64,000 bases of DNA from Brachycybe producta (GCA_036925085.1 JAUPFP010000020.1:1872001-1936000), one strand, 5' to 3'; counted from the first letter of the stretch, positions 10,801 to 20,693 are shown. Translations and numbers: made by a program. The notes: generated by a model from the sequence alone, not told the origin.

Positions 10801-11911
10801 AACTATTTCAAAATCGCGAATTTCTAACTCTTATGTTAAACTCCATTGAGTACGCCCAAATGAGAAAAAAACATCTATTAAAATGCTCGTAAAGATACCT
10901 AAAAATAATTTTAAAAAAACACAATTAAACAGGTTTTTTGTCGTTGAATAGACACGAAAAAAGACTAGCTCTGATAACACTACCTCGGATAATCGAGACT
11001 CTCCTTTTCAAAATCGTGATTTAAATCATGATTTAAATAAAAAAATAAGTTGGATTTTTTAGATTTTTTTAAAATAAAAATCATGATTTATTTTTCTCAC
11101 CTTGCACATAAGTAACCAATGGCTTTGTTTGTTTATAGAACTTGAGATTCAAGATGTCATAACTGTGCGAGCGATAACAAAAGAGGACCGTTTTGCCGTA
11201 AAAGCCATTAACTTGTTGGATGCTACAATGGCTTTGTTGAATGGTACTGTACCCAAAAGACGTGAAATTCCAGTGTTTGGTGCACCTTTTGGATTGAATG
11301 TATTTGTTGTGGGAGTTATTGATGAAATCACGTGCAATTCAGAAAATCTTGAATTTGGTATAGTTGAGTTCAAAACTCGTGCAACAAAAAATCTTCCTTC
11401 GAGTGCCCAAAGTCGTACGCATAATTTACAAGTGATGTTGTATAAAAAGTTACTTGATGACATCACACAAAACATGTTGACAAAGTATGTTATTGCAAGA
11501 CATTTAAATTTAAATTTACATAAGAAATTCGGAAGGTCAGTTCAGTTGCATTCAAAACATTATAACGTGAATACACTGGATCAGTTACTTGATTTACTGT
11601 TTGAAAGATTACAAGCGGTGCCTTATATTTCGAGTTTACTCGTTGAATATGCCTTTCAAGCGGATTCTTCGACAATTGGAATACAACAGGTGAGTTACGA
11701 TGAAAATTGGCTATATAGTCAGTTGAAGCATAGTTTTGCCTTTTGGAATGGTCAAAGAGAAGTTGGTGGTGTCGAGATCGAGGATATTTGGAAATGTGAC
11801 ACTTGCCCATACAATGAAGTCTGCGTGTGGCGAATAAATCTAATTAAGAAATTTCCTGAGTATGTTGAAGATTGCAAGGAAGAGTCGAATGTAAAAGTTG
11901 CTGAATCTTGA
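4723..11911 (+). CDS. EXO5: Exonuclease V (EXO5/DEM1 family), four coding exons
   Basis: Single-strand DNA exonuclease of the PD-(D/E)XK (RecB-like) superfamily with an iron-sulphur cluster, acting in nuclear and/or mitochondrial DNA repair (family knowledge). Joining 4723-4825, 7830-7952, 10132-10326 and 11139-11911 gives an open frame of 397 aa (human about 373). Visible residues: C105 in WCEQQ plus C360, C363 and C369 in [12 protein letters not shown], the four cluster ligands with the spacing known for the family; D202 in GVIDEI; E217 and K219 in VEFKTR; Q238/Y242 forming the QxxxY motif. All four coding exons are open, with GT-AG borders, and all introns are phase 1. The introns (about 3.0, 2.2 and 0.8 kb) are largely TE-derived. 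Nothing suggests inactivation. Confidence 0.93.
4862..6099. mobile_element. hAT-type non-autonomous element in EXO5 intron 1
   Basis: Ends are CAGGGCCGGTTCTA and TAGAACCGGCCCTG (nearly perfect). It is flanked by an exact 8-bp duplication TTAGGAGC (4854-4861 and 6100-6107), the hAT signature. It carries another element (5111-5634) inside. No transposase frame was found. It starts 36 bp after the exon 1 donor. Confidence 0.88.
5111..5634. mobile_element. Nested element E, GACCTCCATTGC ends
   Basis: Left end GACCTCCATTGCT, right end AGCAATGGAGGTC. The right end sits in a perfect palindrome CCATTGCTCTTAAGAGCAATGG-type at about 5608-5629. The body holds alternating purine-pyrimidine words (ACATGTGTGCACATGTGT) at 5172-5265 and a 300-bp block repeated inverted at 21800-22130. 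Confidence 0.6.
6113..6290. repeat. Dispersed repeat F, copy 1
   Basis: Similar, in inverted orientation, to 38950-39140: both have GTCTAGTTTCACA, GTTCATACxGCGATAC and TCGGCCACCGGCGACTTTT in the same order. Class unknown. Confidence 0.5.
6374..6545 (+). pseudogene. LINE reverse-transcriptase fragment
   Basis: Translates with [20 protein letters not shown] and, further on, LFADDT. These are the GVPQGSVLGP and (F/Y)ADD blocks of a non-LTR (RVT_1) reverse transcriptase. Only about 55 codons survive. A sister fragment is at 12560-12850. It lies in EXO5 intron 1. Confidence 0.8.
6546..7400. other. EXO5 intron 1: AT-rich, TE debris
   Basis: Starts with an A/T-rich GATTTTTTT/AAAAAAATC tract (6560-6640) that resembles, inverted, the tract at 10990-11100. 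The remainder shows no ORF. Confidence 0.4.
7400..7540. mobile_element. Fragment of a CAGGGATGGGTAG-ended element
   Basis: Ends ...CGTATTATGCCTACCCATCCCTG; on the other strand this begins CAGGGATGGGTAGG, a hAT-like terminus. A matching end occurs at about 9740-9822. The opposite terminus was not found. Confidence 0.45.
7830..7952 (+). CDS. EXO5: EXO5 coding exon 2
   Basis: Acceptor TTTTCTAG ends at 7829; donor GTAATT starts at 7953. 123 nt, phase 1 at both ends, low-complexity linker ending VRPTVRI before the nuclease domain. An ATTGTAACG LTR-like fragment begins only 30 bp into the following intron. Confidence 0.75.
7983..8677. mobile_element. LTR-like fragment, family C, copy 2 (possible solo LTR)
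   Basis: Begins TGTAACGATCC and ends CTGTCACA. It shares its start and a CCCCCAGACTACTCCACC block plus G-run with copy 1 at 310-985. Flanks (CAAT on the left, CAAA on the right) are an imperfect 4-bp duplication at best. It holds a TTATAAGG promoter-like word (8110). No internal coding sequence adjoins, consistent with a solo LTR in EXO5 intron 2. Confidence 0.5.
9034..9698. mobile_element. Palindromic MITE B, copy 1
   Basis: Long inverted arms. The left arm runs GAGGCTATATCGC, then CTAGCATCGTTTTTCTATTG, then GTTAAACTCCATTGAGTACG. The right arm reads the complements in reverse order, ending GATGTAGCCTC. There is no coding potential. It lies in EXO5 intron 2. A fuller copy is at 18293-19052 and a half copy at 10551-10930. 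Confidence 0.75.
9740..9822. mobile_element. Second CAGAGATGGGTAG-type terminus
   Basis: Shares TTATACCTACCCATCTCTG and the upstream ACCACGTATAATA words with 7400-7540 in the same orientation. A terminal fragment only. Confidence 0.4.
10132..10326 (+). CDS. EXO5: EXO5 coding exon 3
   Basis: A T-rich acceptor tract ends TTTAG at 10131; donor GTAAGC starts at 10327. 195 nt, phase 1. Encodes the start of the conserved domain: [18 protein letters not shown] (first cluster cysteine) and GTSLHLAR. Confidence 0.9.
10551..10930. mobile_element. Palindromic MITE B, half copy
   Basis: Contains the left-arm words of MITE B (GTGCTAGCATCGTTTTTCTA, TTAAACTCCATTGAGTACGC) but breaks off past the centre. 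It lies in EXO5 intron 3. Confidence 0.6.
11139..11911 (+). CDS. EXO5: EXO5 coding exon 4 (terminal)
   Basis: Acceptor GTTTATAG ends at 11138. Encodes 257 residues from ELEIQDV to KVAES with TGA at 11909-11911. Contains most of the nuclease core (GVIDEI, VEFKTR, QVMLYK) and the three C-terminal cluster cysteines. Confidence 0.93.
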
Positions 11912-12084
11912 AACACATTCCAAGAATGAAATTGTTTGTGATGTGAAATTACTTAATATTTAGAAACCATTTTACGTTTTTTTTATTATACTTTATTACA
12001 TAATTACAATGGTTAACCATGTCATCTTTTTTTATTGCAAAATGCAATTTCGGCCAATTTTCTATCTTTTATAACTTTTTTGTA

Positions 12085-12097
12085 ATTAAATATTAAA
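12085..12097 (+). terminator. EXO5 polyadenylation signal candidates
   Basis: Two ATTAAA variants (12085-12090 and 12092-12097) lie about 175 bp after the EXO5 stop in an AT-rich 3' region. Confidence 0.45.
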
Positions 12098-12207
12098 ATG
12101 AAATCATGTGTTTTAATTACTAGATAAAACTTTTCTCTGTTGAAGACGGTTGTTGGGGGCGTAGACGTGCTCCATTTGATTTTGGCCAATAGGAATGCAG
12201 TATTTTA

Positions 12208-12330
12208 TTCCCAATAATAGTGATGTGCGATAGTCAAAAATGATCGATAGTATTTTACACGACCGAGGGATAGTATCGATAGTCGCTTCGACATCGATAG
12301 TACCATTGATGGTTTTCAACTTTTTCCAAT
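12208..12330. mobile_element. hAT MITE H, end fragment
   Basis: TAGTGATGTGCGATAGTCAA followed by CGATAGT words, matching the left end of the complete copy at 14355-14984. The rest is missing. Confidence 0.65.
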
Positions 12331-12559
12331 TGGTATTTCCCCCAATGTTTCTTTTACAAAACCTACTGAAAACTGAAAAGCCGTTGTTTTTGAAGATAAA
12401 TTGTTGTTGATCTGAAAAATGAAAATAAATGTTTTTATTGAAAATAATGTTAATGATTTAAATCATGCAACCCTGTAAAATGTTAACTTAAAATGTACTG
12501 TCTACATTATGAAGCCACATTGTCCCATTCACAACCTCTTTTAGCAGTTCATAGTATAC

Positions 12560-12850
12560 TCAATAGAGTGGTTGGCTGTTACATCTGGTGTACCCCAGGG
12601 TAATGTGCTGGGTCCTCCTTTGTTCCTGATATTAATGACCTCAGCAGCACAGTTGGCAATAACTGTAGACTATTTGCTGCTGATACTCTAATTTACATAG
12701 AGGTTGATGGTATCCAATACTGTGAAACATTAGCTTTAGACTTGAAGGCAATTGAAGGATGGTGCAATACATGGCAACTTCAGTTGAATGAGGGGAAGTG
12801 TAGTGTTATGAGGCTAACTCGGAGTAGAAATCCAATTGTATATTCATTTT
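12560..12850 (+). pseudogene. LINE reverse-transcriptase fragment 2
   Basis: Nucleotide-level sister of 6374-6545 (TCTGGTGTACCCCA, GTGCTGGGTCCTC, TTAATGACCTCAGCAGCAC). It is frameshifted, but its last part still reads IEGWCNTWQLQLNEGKCSVM, the W.....L.LN..KC block that follows the ADD motif in non-LTR RTs. Confidence 0.75.
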
Positions 12851-12984
12851 GTTTTTTATATATATGTGCACGTATTTGTGCTTGGCAATGCTTAATGCTG
12901 CATGTGGACTTTGATGTCCCTCTGCCATAGGCCTATTTGGCTCCTAGCAGAGTACTAATTGTAATAGTCAATACTCACCAAACT

Positions 12985-13865
12985 AGTATTAGCCCACTGG
13001 GAACTTCTGCAGACATGCGCATTGCCGTCTTATCATTTTACATAGCAAAGTGATGGCAAATGGAAGCAACCGTGCATCTATCGTATCTATCATCTTGCTA
13101 TTTCTGCTCTAAAGCTTAATTTTCATTCACGCAATGTCGAGCGACCTACCTGGAGCGAGCGTCAGCACACATGTGCGTCTTCATACCATATACAAGCAAC
13201 TATTAGTGACTTGTCAAAGCGTCGCGACTTGCTACTCGGTTGCCAAGCTTCTGTTCAAACAGAAGCTTCAGGTCGCAAACGTTTCAAGTTGCTACCCAAC
13301 CAGCAATCAGAGACCAGATTTCGTTGCATATGGCATCTTCAACGCCATTTTTAGGGCATCACACACCATGAAGACACCCAAAACATTTGTAGGTGCAGCA
13401 CATATGAAGTGTGTCAGCGACTTGCTACTTCAAGTCGCTATGCTAGTTGCAGACGCTACACTCAAGGTGAAGGTATGAAGTTCCCGCATTTGGGGTTGAT
13501 TATCGAGGTGGCATGTTTTGATTGGGCAATGCTCAATGAGCATTTTTATTTTGGCTATTCAGGGTTTGTGCCTTGTACGTTTTCAACGTTTTTTTTTTTT
13601 CTTTTTATTGGGGGGACTTTTATTTAGGTTCGCATGCAACAGGCGCACAAAAAACTTCAAATCAATTTTATTTCAATAATTTTAATTTAATTTTATTTTA
13701 TTAATTTTCGGCGACTTCCTATGGGTCTTATAATGCACGTCTCATCGGCAGTTTCTATTGGCAATCGATAGATGGTGCTGCTAACGCAAATCTGCAATCA
13801 CTTTCCTATGTAAAACAATAGACAGCAGTGGACATGCTTGCAGAAGTTCCCAGTGGGTTAAAGCT
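12985..13865. mobile_element. DNA transposon with about 85-bp diverged TIRs
   Basis: Left CCCACTGGGAACTTCTGCA and right TGCAGAAGTTCCCAGTGGG. Similarity continues about 85 bp inward (TTTTACATAGSAAAGTGATKGCA in both arms). TTA occurs outside both ends and could be a 3-bp target, as in PIF/Harbinger. The interior repeats GCGACTTGCTACT words. No transposase frame was recognised. Confidence 0.65.
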
Positions 13866-14346
13866 AGTACCAATGTGTGATGACCCCATCATTTTTCTCC
13901 TAGCAACAGTGCCTGTGACATCACACTCTGACGTCATTACCTCTGTTCTCTCTTCTCTAGCCTCTCTGAGTTCTTGGAAATAGAATAAATGTTTCGTACA
14001 TGATGTTGCTATGGCAACGGGAGCCATATATATTTTGCTTAAGGGTTAAACAGGTTTTATGAAGGCATGTTCTTTTGAGGCCGTTCTTTTTAAAGCCAAT
14101 TAAAACTGAACACTTTGAACTTTAATTATTTACTTTTCCAATTAAAGTTTTTGTTTCGTTTCTAACTGTTGTATTTTCGAATATTTTATTAATATTGCAT
14201 AGCCCAATGTTGAGTATAGCAATTGAGTGTTTTTAATGTCTTTTCTGTGGTTACCATAGTTGCATTGGGACCCAGATTTCATTATTCATTTGCATATTGT
14301 GTAATGGTTGGCCAACTTATATAACATGACCAGTGCTTGCATGTGT

Positions 14347-14992
14347 ATATAAGTTAGTGATGTGCGATAGTCAAAAATAAACTATCGATAGTATTTTACC
14401 GGATCGATAGATAGTATTGATAGTTTTCAACTTTTTTCAAGGTTGCAAATTAAAAGCTACATTAAAAACCTGTTAGGCTCACAACCTGTCTTAGTAGTTG
14501 TACCAGTCCATAGACTCCATAGCATACTTATTACAAGCCATTACACCATTACTTACTAATGTTACAATACAAAATTATACAACACAGTTTGAGTACACAA
14601 GGTATGCACATTACATTGCACAAAGTGCACAATGTGCACAAGGTACACATTGAAGTGAACAATATGCACATTGTGCACATTGTGCACATTGCTCACGGCA
14701 TACATTGTGCACATTGCTCACGGCATACATTGTTCACAAGGTGCACAATGTGCACACAGTGCATGTGTACAAACAACAAATTCAAATAATTATGGCGCCA
14801 TCTAGCATTCACTATTTCAGATACGTTATTGTTTATGAGACAGTGTTGATTTTTTTTAAAACTATCGATAGTTCGTAAAACTACCTATAGAACTATCGAT
14901 TTCTATACCACTCGATAGTTTGACTATCGAGTAGTTCACTATCGCGATATTATTCATATTCATATCGCTATCGGAACATCACTAATATAAGT
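14347..14992. mobile_element. hAT MITE H, complete copy
   Basis: Element 14355-14984, flanked by the exact 8-bp duplication ATATAAGT (14347-14354, 14985-14992). Ends are TAGTGATGT... and ...ACATCACTA. Subterminal ACTATCGATAGT palindromes lie at both ends, and a GTGCACATT array fills the middle (14620-14770). Inverted-orientation sister at 58627-60248. Confidence 0.9.
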
Positions 14993-15632
14993 TGGGCTCT
15001 AAAGATATTTAAGGTTCCTTGTTTGATACGGTTTCAGCCGGAGGCTCTGCCCGGTTGAGAATCCAGTTGTCTCTGATGTTCAGCCAGAGGGACATGCCCA
15101 GTTGACTTCTCCTGTGCACTCTGTTAAAGGGGACCAGAAGCCGCATGCACGGTTGCACCTGGGTCGGGATCCATGAGAGTCGTCAGTGAGAGCAATTGCC
15201 AGAAAGATGCAGAAGAGCTGCTGATAAGGGCCCGTAGGACCAACAGATGAATGCAACAGACGGAGTTGACAGGACAGAAACGATATAATGGAACCGACAC
15301 AACGTTACGATTCACGTCAGAAGTAATCCGGAAGCATTTGACAGAGAGGATAGATAATTTCTTAAAGTAATACTCAGATCAATCTTTTCCTTGTAGACTT
15401 GGCTGTATTGTGGAAACTACCTGAGGTCTATCAATAAATGATAACACGTGGGTTTGTTGTTCCTTTAGTATGCCAAAGGGGGCAATGCTCATGCTGAGTA
15501 AAGAGGGTCATTTGCATAGGCTGCACTGAGAAGAAGAGTCGATAGCCGGTTCTCCGTCCCTTAGAGAAGCTAGAGGACTACCTTGTAGTGTAGGGGTAGT
15601 CCTGGTAAGGGGCCTGCCTGAGGTTATAAGAG
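14993..15632. other. Unassigned, possibly LTR-derived
   Basis: Holds TATTTAAGG near 15006 and AATAAA near 15432 on the same strand, and repeated CAGCCGGAGG / CAGCCAGAGG words. This is compatible with an old LTR, but no termini or coding sequence were recognised. Confidence 0.25.
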
Positions 15633-15637
15633 TAAGA

Positions 15638-15765
15638 ACCGTCTGCAACATCGTCTGCTCTTTTCTAGCAGATGACACTTCAGCCGGTATTGGAAGTAGA
15701 AACCGTCTGCAAAATCGTCTGCTCTCTTCTAGCAGACGACACTTTGGCCGGTGGTACATGATAAC
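15638..15765. repeat. Two tandem units of 64 bp with hairpins
   Basis: Each unit reads ACCGTCTGCAAxATCGTCTG and ends in GCCGGT. The second unit contains a perfect 8-bp stem, CGTCTGCT (15716-15723) with AGCAGACG (15731-15738). Confidence 0.7.
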
Positions 15766-16229
15766 GAAGGTAGCAACTTACAAATGTCACCCTGCACTGC
15801 AGTTGCAGAGTGCAGAGAAGAAAGGGTTTTATATGCTGCAAGAATAAAATACTGCATTCCAAAATGAAATGGAGCACATCTATCCCCAATGACTACTGTT
15901 CGAAAAGGGGTTGTGTGCCACATACATGTATATTATGTTGCTGTTGGTTGAAAATTAAAGCTCTGGTGTCTAGAATCTGCAACATTGGAGCAAAGGAATT
16001 GATATTGTGATCGATCCAACTATTTAAATCAATACAAACATGGTTTCATTCAATAACGCCACTCTTGCGTATACTAAGTCACGTTCTGTACTGCCTATCT
16101 TTCTTACCCTAAAAATGACACAAATGTCTCAAAAAAGGTATGAAGTCCATTTCACGTTACCTTAATTAGTTTTTAAACATAGTGGTTTATCTTTTTTTCG
16201 TAAGAGCATCGATATATCAGCTAAATTGC
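15766..16229. other. No gene recognised
   Basis: Short ORFs on both strands lack homology that I recognise, and no repeat boundaries are evident. Confidence 0.4.
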
Positions 16230-16555
16230 TGTAACAGTGTAGAGCCCTTATTACGGGACTCGGGTCTAGATCCTTTTAGTTTGGAGTGGATACCGCCTTA
16301 TGCTGAGAGTGTATGTGATTTAGGCCTGACTCCGAATGGTGCCGGGGGTCGTTCCTTTTGATATTTCCTGTAAACGCAATTGGCGAGAAGAGAATTTATG
16401 ATAACAGGTGCGACAAATGCAGGTTACATATTTATTGCACACAACCGTGGACATACAATATACAGAGACGAGTTATTTCATATTTCGATATCAGAGAATG
16501 GACCCCGAATCAATCGAGGCACGGACCTTTTTACCTAGAGCCAGGACGTAGCTAG
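16230..16555 (-). mobile_element. LTR fragment related to Gypsy element 2
   Basis: Starts TGTAACAGTGTAGAGCCC, like the left LTR of the element at 29395. It continues with CGATATCAGAGAATGGACCC and TTTTTACCTAG in the same order. It stops after CTAGAGCCAGGA, so it is truncated. Strand is by analogy with that element. Confidence 0.65.
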
Positions 16556-16795
16556 GGACTCGCAATTGCGGAGGGGGGGAGCCGGAGGTTTGGGGACACA
16601 AAAAACTAAATGAATCATTAAATCAAAAATCATTAAGTAAATCGATTTAACAGCCATTTAATTTGCTTTTTAGATCTTCATTTCTTTAATATCATAAAAT
16701 ACATAATGTGTGAAGGTAAAACTAGACAATGGTAGAAATGTGTAACATCGAACCGGTCCTTTAATATTATTTATTATTCAATAGAAGCTCTTATA

Positions 16796-17607
16796 CAGGG
16801 TGGGTCATACGTCACCATATCCCTAGATTATATCATTTATGTAATTTATAATTACTTAGAATAACTTGGAATACCATCTGGTGACGCATGTGTTTTGCAA
16901 ACATTTGATAGCAGTGACAATGAAAAAAAGAAATAAACACCGCAATAGCATGGGATCTTGGACTTAAGATGGCAAATACGAGTAATTTTTGCGATTGAAG
17001 AGTGCTTAGTTGCAAGTGTTTGGGCCGCACACTGCATGGGCAGACATAACACCAGCGATGTTACATAAATTGTCGCAAAGGACCTGGAGACGTATCCAAC
17101 TCTGCAGAGAGAATGATGGAGCTCACACAGACTAGAGACCTACATAAACCCCATGGGCCGGTGGGCTTTGTGGGCATCACAGGTTTGGAAGGCGTTTCAT
17201 CATTTCTCTCATGGGGTTCTTTACAAATGTATAGAACTGAACCACATTATTTCACTCATTAATAAAAGTATAACATATTCCTCACTGACCAATCAATAAA
17301 ATAAACATATTAAAGCCATTAATGGAACAGTTTCTTTTCTTGGTAAGCATGCGAACTTGTGAACCATTTAGTACACAAAGCCTATGGGGTGGTGGGCTTT
17401 TGGGCTGGACTGGGCTGGGCTTGGATCGGCATTGTTATATTAAAGGCCCATGGGCTTTGTGGGCTTTATGGGCCTGGTGATCTGGGCCCAGCATAAAGTC
17501 TCATGGGCTGGGCTGCACTTCAAATTTTTACTCAATGTAGGTCTCTTAACACAGACCCATTAGATCCCTAGGTAAGATGGAGTATGGTGACTTATGGCCC
17601 ACCCTAG
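16796..17607 (+). mobile_element. Tc1/mariner-like remnant with CAGGGTGGG ends
   Basis: Ends CAGGGTGGGTCATACGTCAC and, inverted, CTAGGGTGGGCCATAAGTCA. Plus-strand coding near 17046-17132 reads ITPAMLHKLSQRTWRRIQLC and then ENDGAHT; after removing the 17133-17548 insertion it continues DPLDP to a stop. This matches the C-terminus of Tc1/mariner-type transposases (pattern ...RR...C....G.H...). Only the C-terminal end survives. Confidence 0.65.
17125..17556. mobile_element. hAT-like insertion in the mariner remnant
   Basis: Element 17133-17548, flanked by exact 8-bp ACACAGAC (17125-17132, 17549-17556). Ends TAGAGACCTACAT and ATGTAGGTCTCTTA. The interior is rich in CATGGGCTTTGTGGGCTT words. Removing it restores the transposase reading frame. 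Confidence 0.85.
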
Positions 17608-17753
17608 TTGACTCTTAAATTTAGCTTTGACAAACATTTGAAATATTAATTGCACTACTTAATGAAGTGATATTTAAAAATTGTTCGGACATTTTAATCA
17701 AAAGAGAAAAACTTGAAAAAATCAATTGATTTTTTTTAATGAAATGCAACTTT

Positions 17754-17984
17754 TTAAGAAGCAAGAATTTTATCCTTCATTTTTTTTCCTGGAGTAAATT
17801 TATTGTTGACTTTTTCGGTTTCATAGTCGATTTTTGTTTGTTGAATGTGCATGTATAGAAATGATTCCATATCCTCCTTGGTGTATGTTTTTCCTTTTGT
17901 CATGCAGCATAACAGGAGACCTGTGAATGTCAGTACTCCTCCTACGAACAGTAGAATGCTACCAACAACTAAGCCAATATCCAT
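17754..17984 (-). CDS. Small one-pass membrane protein, 76 aa, unknown
   Basis: Starts MDIGLVVGSILLFVGGVLTF, a hydrophobic segment running to about residue 30, then a basic and hydrophilic tail (KGKTYTKEDMESF, a central glutamine-rich stretch, FTPGKKMKDKILAS). Topology would be a type III-like anchor with a cytosolic tail. On the coding strand an acceptor-like TTTTCATTTAG lies a few bases before the ATG, suggesting a spliced 5' UTR, and ATTAAA lies just after the stop. It is not inside any repeat that I can define. I do not recognise the family; it could be a chance ORF, but composition and flanks favour a real gene. Confidence 0.5.
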   Translation of the reverse strand: MDIGLVVGSILLFVGGVLTFTGLLLCCMTKGKTYTKEDMESFLYMHIQQTKIDYETEKVNNKFTPGKKMKDKILAS

Positions 17985-18292
17985 CGTAGGTCTAAATGAA
18001 AAGCCATCAAATTAAATATTTGAATTTGAAAAAGTACTCATCAAGCAGCCAAGAAGGTCTGTGACAGAGGGACAAAAGTCTAATTGTAACATGCAAAAAG
18101 AATTGTCAAAACATAAAGATATAAACCCAGTAGCCATTGCAATGTGTTCTGGTGAAGCTGAAATAATGTATTGTCAGAAAAGTAAGAGCCCTATAATGCA
18201 GGTTTATGCCGCTAGCCTTTTAAGAGTATTTTCAGGTTGATTTCTTTAAAAATAAGATCTTTTTGGTAAGTTTAGAAATGATCCAACTTTAA

Positions 18293-19052
18293 GAGGCTAC
18301 ATCACATAATTACTTCAAAATATCCCCACACAGAGCGCTAGCATCGTTTTTCTATTGAGCCTATAGACCCGATGTTAGAGAAGAAACGTTAGTTTTTAAA
18401 ATACACAGTCGCGCAGCAATATGTTTTATTTTTCATGTTTAAAGTTGGCCAATATTAAGTTTTCAAAGTGCAATGTGCACCTTAAATATATGGTAATCCA
18501 GTGATATAATGATAAAAAAATTGGTAAGTGCGGTTATATTTTTAAAAAAAAAATATTTCAAAATCGCGAATTTCAAACTCTTATGTTAAACTCCATTGAG
18601 TACGTACGCGCTTGTAAAATACCTAAAAATAATTTTTAAAAACCACAATTACACCACAGTGAAGCCGACACATTGGCGCACATGCTGATTTTTTTCTGGT
18701 TTTTTAAAATTAGTTTCACGTATTTTTACGAGCGTTTTATTTGATTTTTTTCCTACTCAATGGAGTTGAACATAAGAATTACTAATTTGCGATTTTGAAA
18801 TAGTTTTTAAAAATATAACCGCACTTACTAATTTTTTGTCATTCTATCACTCGATCAGCATATATTCAAGGTGCACTTGCTCTTTAAAAACTTAATATTG
18901 GACAACTTTAAATATGAAAAATAAATATATTGCCGCAACTGTGCATTTTAAACATTAACATTTTTTGTTAACATTGGGTCTATGGGCTCCAGAGAAACGA
19001 TACTAGCGCTCTTTGTGGAGATTTTTCGAAGTAATTTCGAGATGTGGCCTCT
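18293..19052. mobile_element. Palindromic MITE B, complete copy
   Basis: Arms begin GAGGCTACATCACATAATTA and end GATGTGGCCTC. Mirror pairs along the arms include GCGCTAGCATCGTTTTTCT / ACGATACTAGCGCT, GTTAAACTCCATTGAGTACG / TACTCAATGGAGTT, and CTTAAATATATGG / CATATATTCAAG. About 760 bp of fold-back with no ORF. Confidence 0.8.
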
Positions 19053-19535
19053 AAACTTTGATAATGAAAAACAGAATAATCAGAGTTAGAAAATCAGCTG
19101 TTCATAGACCATCTTTGGCTGGCAAATTTCTTTGAAAACAATTTACGTTCATTCTCAAAGGAAGATATTGCATATTTTATATTGAACTTACAGTTATACT
19201 TACTTGCGGTAATGTTAAGATGCTGATTCCAGATAAAGATTTTCTCTGTAAATGCTGATTTAATTATGCATTGCAAATGATGCTGTATGCCACTTTCAGG
19301 GGTAGGTATTTGTTACATATATCCATGGTCACAGCTTTCTATTTTGTAATTCTACTGTGATTTGTTTTTTTTTATTTGGTTGTTAATAGCAGCAAACAGT
19401 AAATAGATACGGTCTTATAGCAACATGGACTCAATTGCACGCAAATAATTTTTATTATTTTGATGAAATGACGTTTCGTACTGGTTAGGCATAATGGGTG
19501 GTATTAACTAAAGTGAGTTCCTGCTCTTTGCTTAA

Positions 19536-20399
19536 GAGCCTAGATACACGTCCATTTTGTTGTTTTGAGCAGACGACAACGAGACAAATGCGTGTTATTA
19601 TATGGTGTTACTAAACTTGCAAGAAATCGCCTCACAATTAAAATACAGTAAAGCGCAAAATCAATAAAAAGTATTGTTCTTTAAGTGCTCGATTTATATA
19701 ATTTTTGAAAAGGTCCTTCTATTTTTAAACAACGTTCAAAATCGTTCGTTTTTTAATCCCATGTTAAATCCCATTGAATCAAAAACCGCCCCACAAACAT
19801 TTGAAAAACTCTCGTTAAAACGATTTAGAACAATAACAAATTAATGAACACATACTTTCATGTATTAGCTTCTCGATGTTTCCTTTTTATAAATTTTGAA
19901 AAGGTCCTTCTATTTTTTAACAACGATTAAAATCGTACATTTTTTAACTCCATGTTAAGTCCCATAGCAACAAAACACCGTCCCACAAACGTTAGAAGAA
20001 CTCTCATTAAAATGATTTAGAGCCAGCAAAAATCAGCGCATACTTACACGTGTTTATTGCCTTCACAATGATTCTTTTTTCTAAATTCTGAAAGGTCCTT
20101 CTATTTTTAAACAAGGTTCAAAATCGATCGTTTTTTTTAACTCTATGTTAAGTCCCATAGGACCAAAAAACCGTCCCCCAAACATTTGAAGAACTCTCAT
20201 TAAAAACGACTTAGAACAATCACATAAAAATTAGCACGTGCATTAATCTATTGGCTTCACGATGTTTTCTTTTTATAAGCTTAACACGTGAAAATTTTTT
20301 TGTGACTTCAACCTGAAGAAAAAACATTAAAAACCCATTTTGAAATCAACAACGATTGCAGCGCCTACATTCGGAGAAATTTTGAACTAATCTAGGCTC
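19536..20399 (+). mobile_element. RepA element, complete copy
   Basis: GAGCCTAGATACACGTCCAT ... TCTAGGCTC with TTAA on both sides (19532-19535, 20400-20403). The interior has three diverged internal units. Its right TTAA is shared with the left end of the next RepA copy. Confidence 0.8.
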
Positions 20400-20693
20400 T
20401 TAAGAGCTTAGATACACCCCATCTTGTTGTTATGAGCAGACGACAAGGAGACAAATATGTGTTACTATAGGGTGTTACTAAACTTGCAAGAAATCGCCTC
20501 ACAATTGCTCAATTAAAATACAGTAAAGCACCAAATGCAATAAAAAGTATTGTTCTTTTAAGTGCTCGCTTTATGTAAATTTTGAAAAGGTCCTTCAATT
20601 TTTAAACCTTAAAAATCGTTCGTTTTTTACTCTATTGTAAATCCAATTGGATCAAACACTGTCCCACAAACATTTGAAGAACGCTCGTAAAAA

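Noticed and set aside
6546..12480. One large hAT element from CAGGGTGGCTGATTT (6554) to CATGCAACCCTG (12474), both followed or preceded by TAAAATGTTA
   Set aside because: The shared TAAAATGTTA is not adjacent to both termini, the ends match poorly and the interval contains EXO5 exons; probably coincidence of AT-rich termini.
13134..13478. 114-codon ORF in the TIR element at 12985
   Set aside because: Made of the repeated GCGACTTGCTACT words; no transposase motif.
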